Shown piece by piece: positions 35,510-44,319 of a DNA stretch of 64,000 nucleotides. The stretch is taken from contig JAEZKZ010000045.1 in NCBI GenBank assembly GCA_023415305.1, forward strand, positions 124,001-188,000, written 5' to 3'. This stretch comes from Bacillota bacterium (GTDB lineage Bacteria > Bacillota > Clostridia > Acetivibrionales > DSM-1351). A model generated the notes under the pieces. The model saw only the letters and a program-made list of their open reading frames with translations, did no database searches and was not told the DNA's origin. Numbering within the stretch: position 1 is the stretch's first letter; each line of letters begins with the position of its first letter. Both the position numbers and the translations under genes were made by a program.

Positions 35510-35579
35510 TATGAAACTCATATGCCAATAAAAAACTTGTATGTAAATATAAAACTCCAGTGTCAATATAAAACGTGTA
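35504..35579. repeat. Four 19-bp tandem degenerate repeats
   Basis: Units at 35504, 35523, 35542 and 35561, all exactly 19 bases, consensus TGTCAATATAAAACTNNTA. Unit 1 contains the tetR -35 box on the minus strand. The units lie in the 243-base gap between tetR and the first TauE gene. Confidence 0.7.
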
Positions 35580-35639
35580 TATTTAAAAAAATTTTTTAAA
35601 CAATATCAATAAATAGAAGTTTGAATTCTGGAGTTTACT

Positions 35640-36011
35640 ATGATAAAATCACCTCGTTTGGTCAGAATACTAAAATATTTAGGTGTTGGTATGGCTGCTG
35701 GAATAGCAAACGGGTTATTCGGGTCAGGTGGAGGTACAATTGCAGTGCCTGCCATGGTATACCTCCTTGAGGAGGAGGAACACGACGCTCATGCAACTGC
35801 GCTGCTTATAATTCTGCCTCTGACCCTGGTAAGCAGTTTTTTCTACCTTTCAAATAATTTTGTAGATTGGAATATAACCTGGAAAGCCATGGTTGGAGGA
35901 GTTGCCGGAGGAATAATCGGTGCATATCTTCTTAACAGATGTCCCTCTGGAGTGCTGAGGAAAATATTTGGCACATTTATGATAGCTGCGGCAGTCAGGA
36001 TGATTTTCTGA
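35640..36011 (+). CDS. Half-size TauE/SafE family membrane protein (first of a pair)
   Basis: 123 residues with about three or four TM segments and the TauE glycine-rich repeat GMAAGIANGLFGSGGGTIAVP. Full TauE/SafE exporters are about 250 residues with two such repeats, so this is one half. The second half is encoded 57 bases downstream. The two products may pair in the membrane to export sulfite, sulfonates or another anion. GGAG precedes ATG 35640. Confidence 0.85.
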   Translation: MIKSPRLVRILKYLGVGMAAGIANGLFGSGGGTIAVPAMVYLLEEEEHDAHATALLIILPLTLVSSFFYLSNNFVDWNITWKAMVGGVAGGIIGAYLLNRCPSGVLRKIFGTFMIAAAVRMIF

Positions 36012-36068
36012 ACCGGTGCAAATACTGATTTTTGTATAGTATAACAACGTTATAGGAAAGGTATAGCC

Positions 36069-36431
36069 ATGATAGTAATACTGATAGGTTTTGCAGCTGG
36101 AATAATAAGCGGAATGGGAATAGGAGGCGGTGCAATCCTCATTCCGGCTCTGGTACTGTTCGTGAAACCTGAACAGCATGTAGCCCAGAGCACTAATTTG
36201 TTATTCTTTATTCCAACTGCCATAGTTGCATTAGCAATACATATCAAACACAAAAGTGTCGATTTTAAAACCGGAATTCCCATAATGCTTTTCGGTCTGA
36301 CGGGGGCAATACTAGGTTCCCGTATTGCCATATCCATCGACGGGTTCCTGCTGAGGAAAGGCTTTGGGATTTTCTTACTGGCCATGGGAATGTATGAGAT
36401 TTTTGGAAAGAAAAAAGCGAAGAAATCGTAA
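36069..36431 (+). CDS. Half-size TauE/SafE family membrane protein (second of a pair)
   Basis: 120 residues with the matching repeat AGIISGMGIGGGAILIPALV and about four TM helices. It resembles the first half in layout but not closely in sequence. Both keep the Gly-rich first helix, so they look like internal-repeat halves kept as separate genes rather than a broken gene. The start ATG 36069 has GGAAAGG about 8 bases upstream. Substrate unknown. Confidence 0.85.
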   Translation: MIVILIGFAAGIISGMGIGGGAILIPALVLFVKPEQHVAQSTNLLFFIPTAIVALAIHIKHKSVDFKTGIPIMLFGLTGAILGSRIAISIDGFLLRKGFGIFLLAMGMYEIFGKKKAKKS

Positions 36432-36482
36432 ACAGGTGAACCATTAGCCCGTTATTTACTAATCGCCATGGAGGTAAACAGT

Positions 36483-37850
36483 TTGTATATTCATGATATA
36501 ATAAAGGCAAGTGAAAGTATCCTTCAATCCTTACATGACGGAATAGCTGTAGCAGACATTGAAGAGAACGTTGTATATGTTAATGAAGCGAATTATCGTA
36601 TTACAGGTATTCCAACAGAAGAATTTCTGGGTAAAAAAGTAAGAGAAGTTGTTCCGGACTCCCATATTCCAAAAGTTTTAGAAACTGGAGGCGAGTTAAT
36701 AGGAATAAAAACAACAGTAAGAGGCAAAGATGTAATCTCCAATATTGTTCCTTTCATTTATAATGGCAAGCTTGAAGGAGCAGTATCAATATTCAGAGAT
36801 ATTTCAGAAGTAAGAGAACTGAACCAAAAGCTTAAAGATGCAAAATCTACAATTAAGCACCTATACGAAGAATTGGATTTTATTAATACTACAGACAACA
36901 ATATTGTAGTAGGAAATAATAGTGCTATGATACAGACTCTAAAAACATCTCAAAAAGCCTCAAGGGTAAGTTCTACAGTACTATTGCTGGGAGAGAGTGG
37001 AACAGGAAAAGAAGTAATAGCCAGATTTATTCACAAACACGGCTCGAGATCTGTAAAACCGTTTATTACAGTAAATTGTGCTGCTATTCCGGAAAGTCTT
37101 CTAGAGAGTGAACTATTCGGATACGAAGAAGGAGCCTTTACTGGAGCTAGAAAGGGTGGAAGACCCGGTATGTTTGAGTTGGCTGATACTGGGACTATCT
37201 TTCTTGATGAAATAGGGGATATGGACTTCAATCTTCAAGCAAAACTTCTTAGGGTATTGCAAAGCCGTGAGATTATGAGGATAGGGGGAACACGTCAAAA
37301 GAAAATAGATGTAAGAGTTATAGCTGCTACAAATAGAAATTTGATAAAAATGGTGCAGGAAAATACATTTCGTGAAGACCTTTACTATAGATTGGCTGTC
37401 ATAAAAATTCAAATTCCTTCCCTTCGTGAGAGAAAAGAGGATATCCACCTTTATATAAAAAACGCAGTAGATAAAATAGGTAAACGTCTTGGAAAGAGCG
37501 TTTCTGTAACACCAAGAGCTATAAAGCTGCTTACGGAATATTCATATCCGGGGAATATAAGAGAGTTGGAGAATATTATGGAGGTTTGTCTTGTAAGCGA
37601 TGAGGACGGCATTATAGATGTAAACGATTTGCCGGAAACTGTTCTTCAAATAACAGAAGAAATTTACCACAACATAAATTTTTCATTTAGTGAGTTTCCA
37701 TCTTTAAGTGAAGTAGAAGCCTTAATACTAAAAAAGGCATTAGAGTCCTACAGTTCAAAAGCTGATATTGCAAAGAACTTAAAGATTTCCAGATCCACCC
37801 TTTATAGAAAATTAAAGGAGTATGGTTTGGAAGATGAATTGAAAGAATAA
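36483..37850 (+). CDS. Sigma-54-dependent transcriptional activator (PAS-AAA+-Fis)
   Basis: Enhancer-binding protein of about 455 residues. A PAS domain (about 10-110) probably senses a small molecule. The AAA+ domain has Walker A GESGTGKE (from about 170), the sigma-54 contact loop GAFTGA (from about 217) and Walker B GTIFLDEIGD. A Fis-type helix-turn-helix ends the protein (KADIAKNLKISRSTLYRKL). GGAGG at 36470-36474 points to TTG 36483; ATG 36468 overlaps that ribosome site. Divided from its probable target, the lyase gene, by a sigma-54 promoter region. Confidence 0.93.
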   Translation: MYIHDIIKASESILQSLHDGIAVADIEENVVYVNEANYRITGIPTEEFLGKKVREVVPDSHIPKVLETGGELIGIKTTVRGKDVISNIVPFIYNGKLEGAVSIFRDISEVRELNQKLKDAKSTIKHLYEELDFINTTDNNIVVGNNSAMIQTLKTSQKASRVSSTVLLLGESGTGKEVIARFIHKHGSRSVKPFITVNCAAIPESLLESELFGYEEGAFTGARKGGRPGMFELADTGTIFLDEIGDMDFNLQAKLLRVLQSREIMRIGGTRQKKIDVRVIAATNRNLIKMVQENTFREDLYYRLAVIKIQIPSLRERKEDIHLYIKNAVDKIGKRLGKSVSVTPRAIKLLTEYSYPGNIRELENIMEVCLVSDEDGIIDVNDLPETVLQITEEIYHNINFSFSEFPSLSEVEALILKKALESYSSKADIAKNLKISRSTLYRKLKEYGLEDELKE

Positions 37851-37916
37851 AATCATTACAGAAAAACCTTATATGTATTAAATTGACACGTTAAATAAAA
37901 AATAAAGCTGCTTAAG

Positions 37917-37933
37917 TGTTTCAAAATGAAACA
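37917..37933 (+). promoter_or_regulatory. Candidate upstream activator site 1 (or part of the terminator)
   Basis: Perfect inverted repeat TGTTTCA-AAA-TGAAACA, about 216 bases upstream of the -24 box. It also lies inside a larger GCTGC…GCAGC hairpin (37907-37950) followed by a T run that probably terminates the activator transcript. Confidence 0.5.
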
Positions 37934-38005
37934 ACCTGGCAGCCTTTTTTTGTGTGAAATATAGAAATATTGTTGATATAGCAACTTTTTATATAAAAAT
38001 AAAAG

Positions 38006-38022
38006 TGTATCAAAATGACTCA
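38006..38022 (+). promoter_or_regulatory. Candidate upstream activator site 2
   Basis: TGTATCA-AAA-TGACTCA, matching site 1 at 14 of 17 positions, about 127 bases upstream of the -24 box, a usual distance for a sigma-54 activator. Confidence 0.5.
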
Positions 38023-38132
38023 AATATTTATGAATGTTTGAGAATTTGTGCAGAAGCTACAAGAAAATATATAAAAACACATGAAAAAATATATAAAACC
38101 AACAAATTAACGAAGATTTTTGTAAAAATTTC

Positions 38133-38148
38133 TGGCATGAATCTTGCA
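38133..38148 (+). promoter_or_regulatory. Sigma-54 (-24/-12) promoter of the lyase operon
   Basis: TGGCATGAATCTTGCA keeps the invariant GG and GC with 10 bases between them, 53 bases before the lyase start. An enhancer-binding activator lies upstream and rpoN downstream. The 350-base gap 37851-38200 holds this promoter and the two candidate activator sites. Confidence 0.85.
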
Positions 38149-38200
38149 GTTATATATATGTGTAAGTAATTAAAATATATTGAAAGAAGGAGATAATATA

Positions 38201-39826
38201 ATGAAAGAGTACAAGCTGAATGTTGAAACCCCACGTTCTTTTTCCTATGTAAAGAGAAATATACCAGAAGTCACAGTTGAGCAGCGTGAACGCGCTCTGC
38301 AGTCCACACATTATAATGAATTTGCATTTCCAGCTGGAATGCTGACAGTTGACTGTCTGTCTGACTCCGGAACAACTGCAATGACTGATTTACAGTGGAG
38401 TGCAATGTTCCTTGGTGACGAGTCTTATGGTCGAAACAAAGGTTATTACGTGCTGCTTGATACTATGCGTGATGTGTTTGAGCGTGGTGACGATCAAAAA
38501 CGTGTCATCGATCTTGTTCGCACTGGCTGCGAAGATATTGAAAAAATGATGAATGAAATGTACCTCTGCGAATATGAAGGGGGACTTTTCAATGGTGGTG
38601 CCGCTCAGATGGAACGCCCTAACACTTTCGTTGTTCCTCAGGGCCGCTGCGCAGAATCCCTTCTGTTCAGTGTTGTAAGCCAAATTTTGAACGCTCGTTA
38701 CCCAGGCAAAAACTTTACAATACCTTCCAATGGACACTTTGATACCACAGAAGGAAACATTAAGCAAATGGGTTCCACTCCACGTAACCTGTACAATAAG
38801 GAGTTGTTGTGGGAAGTTCCTGCAGACGGAAAATATGAGAAAAATCCATTCAAGGGAAACATGGACATCGAGAAGTTGGAAAAACTGATATTGGAAGTAG
38901 GCCCTGAAAATGTTCCGTTGGTATACACTACTATTACAAACAATACAGTTTGCGGACAGCCTGTTTCCATGGCTAACCTTCGTGCCTGTAGTGAAATAGC
39001 TCACAAATACAACATTCCATATATGCTGGATGCTGCTCGTTGGGCTGAAAACTGTTATTTTATTAAAGTGAATGAAGACGGTTATGCTGATAAATCTATA
39101 TTTGAGATTGCAAAAGAAATGTTCTCCTATTGCGACGGATTCACAGCCAGTCTGAAGAAGGACGGACATGCTAACATGGGCGGTGTCTGTGCGTTCCGTG
39201 ACAAAGGCTATTTCTGGAGAAACTTCTCCGATTTCGATGCTGATGGAAATTTAATTAAGGATGTTGGTATAACACTTAAAGTAAAACAAATCTCCACCTT
39301 AGGTAATGACTCTTACGGCGGAATGAGTGGTCGTGATATCATGGCTTTGGCATGCGGTCTGTATGAGAGTGGACGCTTTGAATATCTGCAGGAACGTGTA
39401 GGACAGTGCGAATATTTAGCACAGGGCTTCTACAAAGCAGGTCTTCCAGTAGTTCTCCCAGCTGGTGGGCACGGTGTATATCTGAACATGGATAAATTCT
39501 TTGATTATAAGCGTGGTCATGACACCTTTGCTGGTCAGGGCTTCAGTATTGAATTAATACGTCGTTATGGTATCAGAGTTTCAGAGCTTGGTGACTATAG
39601 TATGGAATATGATCTTAAGACTCCGGAACAACAGAAGGAAGTCTGTAACGTTGTTCGTTTTGCTATCAATCGTAGCCAGCTTTCACAAGAACATCTGGAC
39701 TATATTATAGCTGCAGTTACAGAACTGTACAAGGACCGCGACAGTATCCCAAATGTGAAGATAGTAATGGGACATAACCTCCCTATGCGTCACTTCCATG
39801 CATTCCTTGAGCCAGTTGAACCTTAA
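38201..39826 (+). CDS. Tryptophanase / tyrosine phenol-lyase family beta-eliminating lyase
   Basis: PLP enzyme expected to split an aromatic amino acid to pyruvate, ammonia and an indole or phenol. The 541-residue protein has the family PLP-lysine motif SLKKDGHANMGG (Lys319/Lys320) and DAARWAENCYFI. It is longer than typical tryptophanase (about 470) or tyrosine phenol-lyase (about 456). I cannot assign the substrate. AAGGAG precedes ATG 38201. Of 28 Arg codons, 25 are CGN, unlike neighbours that favour AGA/AGG. The following permease and RidA fit amino-acid uptake and removal of the reactive imine intermediate. Confidence 0.85.
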   Translation: MKEYKLNVETPRSFSYVKRNIPEVTVEQRERALQSTHYNEFAFPAGMLTVDCLSDSGTTAMTDLQWSAMFLGDESYGRNKGYYVLLDTMRDVFERGDDQKRVIDLVRTGCEDIEKMMNEMYLCEYEGGLFNGGAAQMERPNTFVVPQGRCAESLLFSVVSQILNARYPGKNFTIPSNGHFDTTEGNIKQMGSTPRNLYNKELLWEVPADGKYEKNPFKGNMDIEKLEKLILEVGPENVPLVYTTITNNTVCGQPVSMANLRACSEIAHKYNIPYMLDAARWAENCYFIKVNEDGYADKSIFEIAKEMFSYCDGFTASLKKDGHANMGGVCAFRDKGYFWRNFSDFDADGNLIKDVGITLKVKQISTLGNDSYGGMSGRDIMALACGLYESGRFEYLQERVGQCEYLAQGFYKAGLPVVLPAGGHGVYLNMDKFFDYKRGHDTFAGQGFSIELIRRYGIRVSELGDYSMEYDLKTPEQQKEVCNVVRFAINRSQLSQEHLDYIIAAVTELYKDRDSIPNVKIVMGHNLPMRHFHAFLEPVEP

Positions 39827-39890
39827 GCTGAGTGACAGGGACTATTTGCAAAGCGGTTTTATGAGTAAGAGCAATCTAAAAACAAAAATG

Positions 39891-39918
39891 TCTCTTGCCC
39901 CATTTTTGGGGCAAGAGA
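39891..39918 (+). terminator. Hairpin after the lyase gene
   Basis: Perfect 11-base arms TCTCTTGCCCC and GGGGCAAGAGA. No strong T run follows, so partial termination or mRNA end protection between lyase and permease is as likely. Confidence 0.6.
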
Positions 39919-39974
39919 ATAGTTTAGTCAGCCTTTTTATATGACCATTTATTAAAAAAAGGAGGAACTCCTGA

Positions 39975-41351
39975 ATGAGCGCAAATTCAAATGAGGGTCA
40001 AGAGCTCAAACGTGGCCTTAAAAACCGTCATATTCAGATGATAGCTTTAGGCGGAGCTATCGGTACAGGACTATTTTATGGCTCAGCTACTACAATACAA
40101 CAAACAGGACCATCAATAACGTTAGCATATGTAATTGGTGGATTAATTATTTTCTTCATCATGAGAGCCTTAGGCGAAATGTCTGTAGATAACCCTGTTT
40201 CGGGTGCATTTAGTCACTATGCCTACGAAAATTGGGGGAAGTTCCCAGGATTTCTTTCAGGATGGAATTACTGGTTTAATTATATAGTAGTAAGTATGGC
40301 GGAACTTTCGGTTGTAGGTATTTATGTTAACTATTGGTTCCCTAGTATTCCCACATGGGTATCCTCTCTGGTTTTCCTTGTTGTTATTACTTTGGTTAAT
40401 CTTATAAGTGTAAAACTCTATGGTGAATTTGAGTTTTGGTTTGCAATTGTCAAAGTTGTTGCAATAATAGCCCTTATTGTATTAGGAATATTTATGATTT
40501 TCACCGGAATAGGAAATGGCGGACAGCCTACAGGATTTAGCAACCTTTGGGAACACGGCGGATTCTTCCCTCATGGAGCTAAAGGTCTTTTATTCTCTTT
40601 AGTTATGGTAATGTTCTCATTTGGTGGAGTTGAGCTTATCGGAATCACAGCAGGTGAAGCTGATGATCCAAGTAAAAGTATACCAAAAGCAATTAATCAG
40701 GTTGTGTATAGAATATTGATATTCTATATTGGTGCACTCGGAGTCATGATGACTATTTTCCCCTGGGATAAGCTTGGAGAATCAGGAAGTCCTTTCGTTG
40801 AAATATTCTCAAAGATTGGTATACCTGCAGCTGCCGGAATTTTAAATGCAGTCGTTTTAACTGCCGCTGTTTCTGCATATAACAGTGGTCTATACAGTAA
40901 TGGCCGTATGCTTCATGGACTTGCTCTTCAAGGAAATGCACCAAAAGCTCTTGCTAAGGTAAGTAAGAATGGAACACCAGTAGTTGGTGTCCTGGCTTCA
41001 TCAGCATTGACACTAGTTGCAGTAGTATTAAATTACTTTATGCCTGGAAAAGTATTTGCATATTTAATATCAATAGCAACTATTGCAGGTATTATTAACT
41101 GGACAATGATTATTATTACGCAGCTTAAGTTTAGAAAAGCAAAGGGTGCTGAAGAAGTAAGTAAATTAAAATTCAAGATGCCTTTGCATCCTATATCTTC
41201 ATATATTTGCCTGGCATTTATGGCAATGGTTATTGTGCTTATGGCAATAATGCCTGACTACAGAATAGCTGTTTTTATTGGACCGATATGGATACTGGTT
41301 TTATATATTGCATATAGATTGAAAAACGGTGCCAGTAAAAAAGCAAATTAA
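39975..41351 (+). CDS. Amino acid permease (APC superfamily, AAT type)
   Basis: Cytoplasmic-membrane amino-acid/proton symporter of 458 residues with about 12 TM helices. It opens with the AAT signature KRGLKNRHIQMIALGGAIGT (unwound TM1 substrate site) and has GGVELIGITAGEADDP in TM6. The AAT group includes aromatic, GABA, proline and histidine permeases. Being in the lyase operon, aromatic amino-acid uptake is the best guess. AAAGGAGGAACTCC precedes ATG 39975. Confidence 0.92.
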   Translation: MSANSNEGQELKRGLKNRHIQMIALGGAIGTGLFYGSATTIQQTGPSITLAYVIGGLIIFFIMRALGEMSVDNPVSGAFSHYAYENWGKFPGFLSGWNYWFNYIVVSMAELSVVGIYVNYWFPSIPTWVSSLVFLVVITLVNLISVKLYGEFEFWFAIVKVVAIIALIVLGIFMIFTGIGNGGQPTGFSNLWEHGGFFPHGAKGLLFSLVMVMFSFGGVELIGITAGEADDPSKSIPKAINQVVYRILIFYIGALGVMMTIFPWDKLGESGSPFVEIFSKIGIPAAAGILNAVVLTAAVSAYNSGLYSNGRMLHGLALQGNAPKALAKVSKNGTPVVGVLASSALTLVAVVLNYFMPGKVFAYLISIATIAGIINWTMIIITQLKFRKAKGAEEVSKLKFKMPLHPISSYICLAFMAMVIVLMAIMPDYRIAVFIGPIWILVLYIAYRLKNGASKKAN

Positions 41352-41417
41352 TAAAAAATAACAAATCGCAAATAATAGTAAGTAACAAATCACAAATAAT
41401 TTTAAAAGGAGAAGTAA

Positions 41418-41804
41418 ATGCAAAAAGAAGTAATTTTTACAGACAAAGCTCCAGCAGCAATCGGACCGTATTCACAAGCTATAAAAATTGATAATATGGT
41501 TTATACTTCAGGGATGATACCAGTAGTTCCGGAGACCGGTGAGGTGGCTCAAGGAGATGCAGCTGCACAAACTGAACGGGTTCTAAAGAATCTTGATGAG
41601 GTGTTGGCTACAGCTGGAACTAATTTTGATAATGTAATAAAGACAACAGTATTTATTAAGAATATGGGAGATTTTGCAGCAATTAATGAAGTATACAAAA
41701 AATACTTTACAGTAAATTTTCCTTCAAGATCTTGTGTAGAAGTAGCAAGACTTCCAAAGGATGTTTTAGTTGAAATTGAATGTATTGCCGTTGTTAAACC
41801 TTAA
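41418..41804 (+). CDS. ridA: RidA family enamine/imine deaminase
   Basis: Hydrolyses reactive enamine/imine intermediates such as 2-aminoacrylate released by PLP lyases. The 128-residue protein has the RidA start (KAPAAIGPYSQAIK) and the C-terminal SRSCVEVARLPKDVLVEIECIAV with the substrate-binding Arg. AAAAGGAG precedes ATG 41418. Cotranscription with a beta-eliminating lyase gives a direct reason for its presence. A near-perfect 17-base direct repeat (41361-41377, 41385-41401) lies just upstream. Confidence 0.95.
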   Translation: MQKEVIFTDKAPAAIGPYSQAIKIDNMVYTSGMIPVVPETGEVAQGDAAAQTERVLKNLDEVLATAGTNFDNVIKTTVFIKNMGDFAAINEVYKKYFTVNFPSRSCVEVARLPKDVLVEIECIAVVKP

Positions 41805-41817
41805 AAAACAACAAATT

Positions 41818-41856
41818 AAGCAATAGTCCGGGGCTCACCAGCTCTGGACTATTGCT
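41818..41856 (+). terminator. Terminator after ridA
   Basis: AAGCAATAGTCC and GGACTATTGCTT pair over 12 bases with a partly paired 15-base loop. rpoN starts 25 bases later, so it probably has its own promoter or depends on read-through. Confidence 0.7.
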
Positions 41857-41880
41857 TATTGTATTAGACGGAGTTAATAT

Positions 41881-43239
41881 ATGAGAATTGAAGCAAATTT
41901 AAGTCAAAAAATGTCTTTATCACCGCAAATGCAGCAGTCTATGGAGATTCTGCATATGAGTACACAGGAGCTGATGGATTATGTTAAACAATTAGCTGTG
42001 GACAATCCTGTGGTAGAGCTTGAAGATCAGCCGTATGAAAATGATAGATCTGAGGTACTTAGAAAAAAACTGGAATGGCTTGACTCTGTAAACCAAGAGT
42101 ATAGAGTTTACAACGATGGATTTGAGAATGATGAAGACAATAAAGACCTGTCACATTATGTACCAGGCGATGATGAGGATTTATATCAGCATTTGCTATC
42201 ACAATTACACTTTATGAAAGTACCTCGGGATATTTATATGTCAGTGCAGTATATGATAGGCTGCATTGACCAAAATGGGTATCTTAAAGAGAAAATAGAT
42301 GATATAGCAAGGACTGTCAACATAGATAAAAGAAAGTCAGAAAAAGCCCTGCACTTGCTCCAATCAATGGAGCCGGCGGGTGTAGGAGCAAGAAACTTAA
42401 AAGAATGCCTTATACTTCAATTAGAGAGACTTAAGCAGGATGATCCGATAGTGATTACACTTGTTAACAGTTACTTGGAATTACTTGGGAAGAATCAACT
42501 GGATCTCATTGCTAAGAGATTGGGTGTTCCAACTGATAAAGTTAAGGAGGCATACAAAGTTATTAAGAAATTGAATCCCAGACCTGGAATGGGATTTGGT
42601 GCCAGAAAGGATATTCATTATCAAACACCGGATTTGATAGTTGTTAAATTCAGCGATTACTATGAGGTGCTTTTAAATACCTTTTCCTCTCCAAATATTT
42701 CAATAAGCGGTTTTTATCGGAATGTCCTTGCAGAAAATCCCTCTGATGATGTTAAAAATTATATATCCGGAAAAATAAAGGAAGCCGATTGGGCTATTAA
42801 ATGTATAACACAGAGAAATAATACATTACTAAATGTTACAAGAATGATTGTGGACCAGCAAAAAAGTTTTTTTGACAAGGGTGCAAGCTATCTTATTCCT
42901 ATGAACCAGAAATGTATAGCTGATAAGCTTGAGATGCATGAATCCACAGTGAGCCGGGCCACAAGAGGAAAATACCTTCAGTGCTCCTGGGGAGTGTTCG
43001 GTCTTGATTACTTTTTTACCAACGGTCTTTCTCTTGGTGATGATTCCCAGATTGTTCCTGATGCGATAAAGTCAGATATTAAAAAGATAATTAAGGGTGA
43101 GGACCGCAAGAAACCTTATAGTGATCAGAAAATTGCAGAAATATTAAACCAAAAGGGAATAAGTATAGCAAGGAGAACGGTAACAAAGTACAGAGAGGAT
43201 ATGGATATTCCAAAGGCTACAATGAGAAAAGAGTACTAG
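41881..43239 (+). CDS. rpoN: RNA polymerase sigma-54 factor
   Basis: Sigma factor recognising -24/-12 promoters and needing AAA+ activators. The 452-residue protein has the N-terminal Gln/Leu-rich activator region (LSQKMSLSPQMQQSMEILHM), an acidic stretch, the core-binding domain, and the C-terminal RpoN box ARRTVTKYRE near residue 430. Length is normal. Here it directly follows a sigma-54-controlled operon with its own activator, so the island carries nearly all parts needed for its expression. CGGAG precedes ATG 41881. Confidence 0.97.
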   Translation: MRIEANLSQKMSLSPQMQQSMEILHMSTQELMDYVKQLAVDNPVVELEDQPYENDRSEVLRKKLEWLDSVNQEYRVYNDGFENDEDNKDLSHYVPGDDEDLYQHLLSQLHFMKVPRDIYMSVQYMIGCIDQNGYLKEKIDDIARTVNIDKRKSEKALHLLQSMEPAGVGARNLKECLILQLERLKQDDPIVITLVNSYLELLGKNQLDLIAKRLGVPTDKVKEAYKVIKKLNPRPGMGFGARKDIHYQTPDLIVVKFSDYYEVLLNTFSSPNISISGFYRNVLAENPSDDVKNYISGKIKEADWAIKCITQRNNTLLNVTRMIVDQQKSFFDKGASYLIPMNQKCIADKLEMHESTVSRATRGKYLQCSWGVFGLDYFFTNGLSLGDDSQIVPDAIKSDIKKIIKGEDRKKPYSDQKIAEILNQKGISIARRTVTKYREDMDIPKATMRKEY

Positions 43240-43356
43240 GGAATGTTTTCATATGATATAATTGTTACTGTATTTTCCAATGTCACATGGCATGGCTTTA
43301 GAAGCCATGTTAAAGCAGTAAACAATTAGATGAAAATCAGCAGGGGGAGAAAAACA

Positions 43357-44310
43357 ATGGAACTTCAAAATTTAGGAGAATTGACCGGAAAAATCAAAGA
43401 GAATATAGCCAAGGTTATTGTGGGCAAGGAAAATGTGATTGATATGGCAATGATTTGCCTTATTACAGGCGGACACCTGCTGCTGGAAGATGTTCCTGGG
43501 ACCGGTAAGACGGTGTTTGCGAGGGCTTTAGCTGCTTCTGTGGACAGCTCCTTCCGAAGAATTCAATTTACACCGGATCTGCTGCCATCGGATGTGACAG
43601 GTATTAATTTCTTTAATCAAAAGGAAAATAATTTTGTATTCAGGCCGGGGCCGGTATTTTCTAATATTGTGCTTGCAGATGAAATAAACCGTGCTACGCC
43701 TAGAACACAATCAGCGATGCTGGAGTGTATGGAGGAGCATCAGGTGACAATAGACGGTGAGACAAAATTGTTGGAAGCGCCTTTCCTCGTAATAGCAACT
43801 CAGAATCCCGTAGAAATACAGGGGACCTTTCCACTTCCTGAAGCACAGCTGGACAGATTTTTGATTAAAGCTTCCATGGGCTATCCCGATACTGTTGAGG
43901 GAATAAATATTTTAAAGCGGTTCAAAGAAAATAATCCTCTTGCAGAACTAAAAGCTGTGGCATCAGCAGTTGAAATAAATGAAGCATCAAAAATATACTC
44001 AAGTGTAAAGGTTTCGGATGATATACTTGAGTACATAACAAAAATCACAGAAGCTACAAGAAAGCACCCCAACGCTCATCTTGGTGTAAGTCCGAGAGGT
44101 GCCCTTTCATTGCTCAAAGCAGTACAGGTTTATGCCTTGCTCAAGGCCCGTACCTTTGTTACTCCTGACGACGTTAAAGCTATGGCAGTGCCTGTTATGG
44201 CGCATAGAATCATTCCAAAGGGGTTGACAACAGAAAATGTCAGTGCAGGTGAAAAAATTATTGCCGATGTCCTTTTACATACAGCTGTCCCCCTTGAACA
44301 GGCAGAGTAA
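43357..44310 (+). CDS. MoxR-type AAA+ ATPase
   Basis: MoxR ATPases act as chaperones maturing or activating partner complexes. The 317-residue protein has Walker A EDVPGTGKT near 40, Walker B LADEINRATPRTQSAMLE, and the MoxR segment IATQNPVEIQGTFPLPEAQLDRF. GGGGGAG sets ATG 43357; the frame opens at 43330. The upstream gap has a CATGGCTT/AAGCCATG hairpin (43291-43309). First of a three-gene series with DUF58 and a DUF4129-type membrane protein. Confidence 0.93.
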   Translation: MELQNLGELTGKIKENIAKVIVGKENVIDMAMICLITGGHLLLEDVPGTGKTVFARALAASVDSSFRRIQFTPDLLPSDVTGINFFNQKENNFVFRPGPVFSNIVLADEINRATPRTQSAMLECMEEHQVTIDGETKLLEAPFLVIATQNPVEIQGTFPLPEAQLDRFLIKASMGYPDTVEGINILKRFKENNPLAELKAVASAVEINEASKIYSSVKVSDDILEYITKITEATRKHPNAHLGVSPRGALSLLKAVQVYALLKARTFVTPDDVKAMAVPVMAHRIIPKGLTTENVSAGEKIIADVLLHTAVPLEQAE

Positions 44311-44319
44311 GGAGGAGTT

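Noticed and set aside
37954..38169. 71-residue plus-strand open frame before the lyase gene
   Set aside because: It covers the activator sites and sigma-54 promoter and has no ribosome site; AT-rich chance frame.
38390..39169. 259-residue open frame antisense to the lyase gene
   Set aside because: It lies wholly inside a clear PLP-enzyme gene and has low-complexity, Cys/Phe/His-rich composition. Its length is explained by the CGN-rich codons of the real gene.
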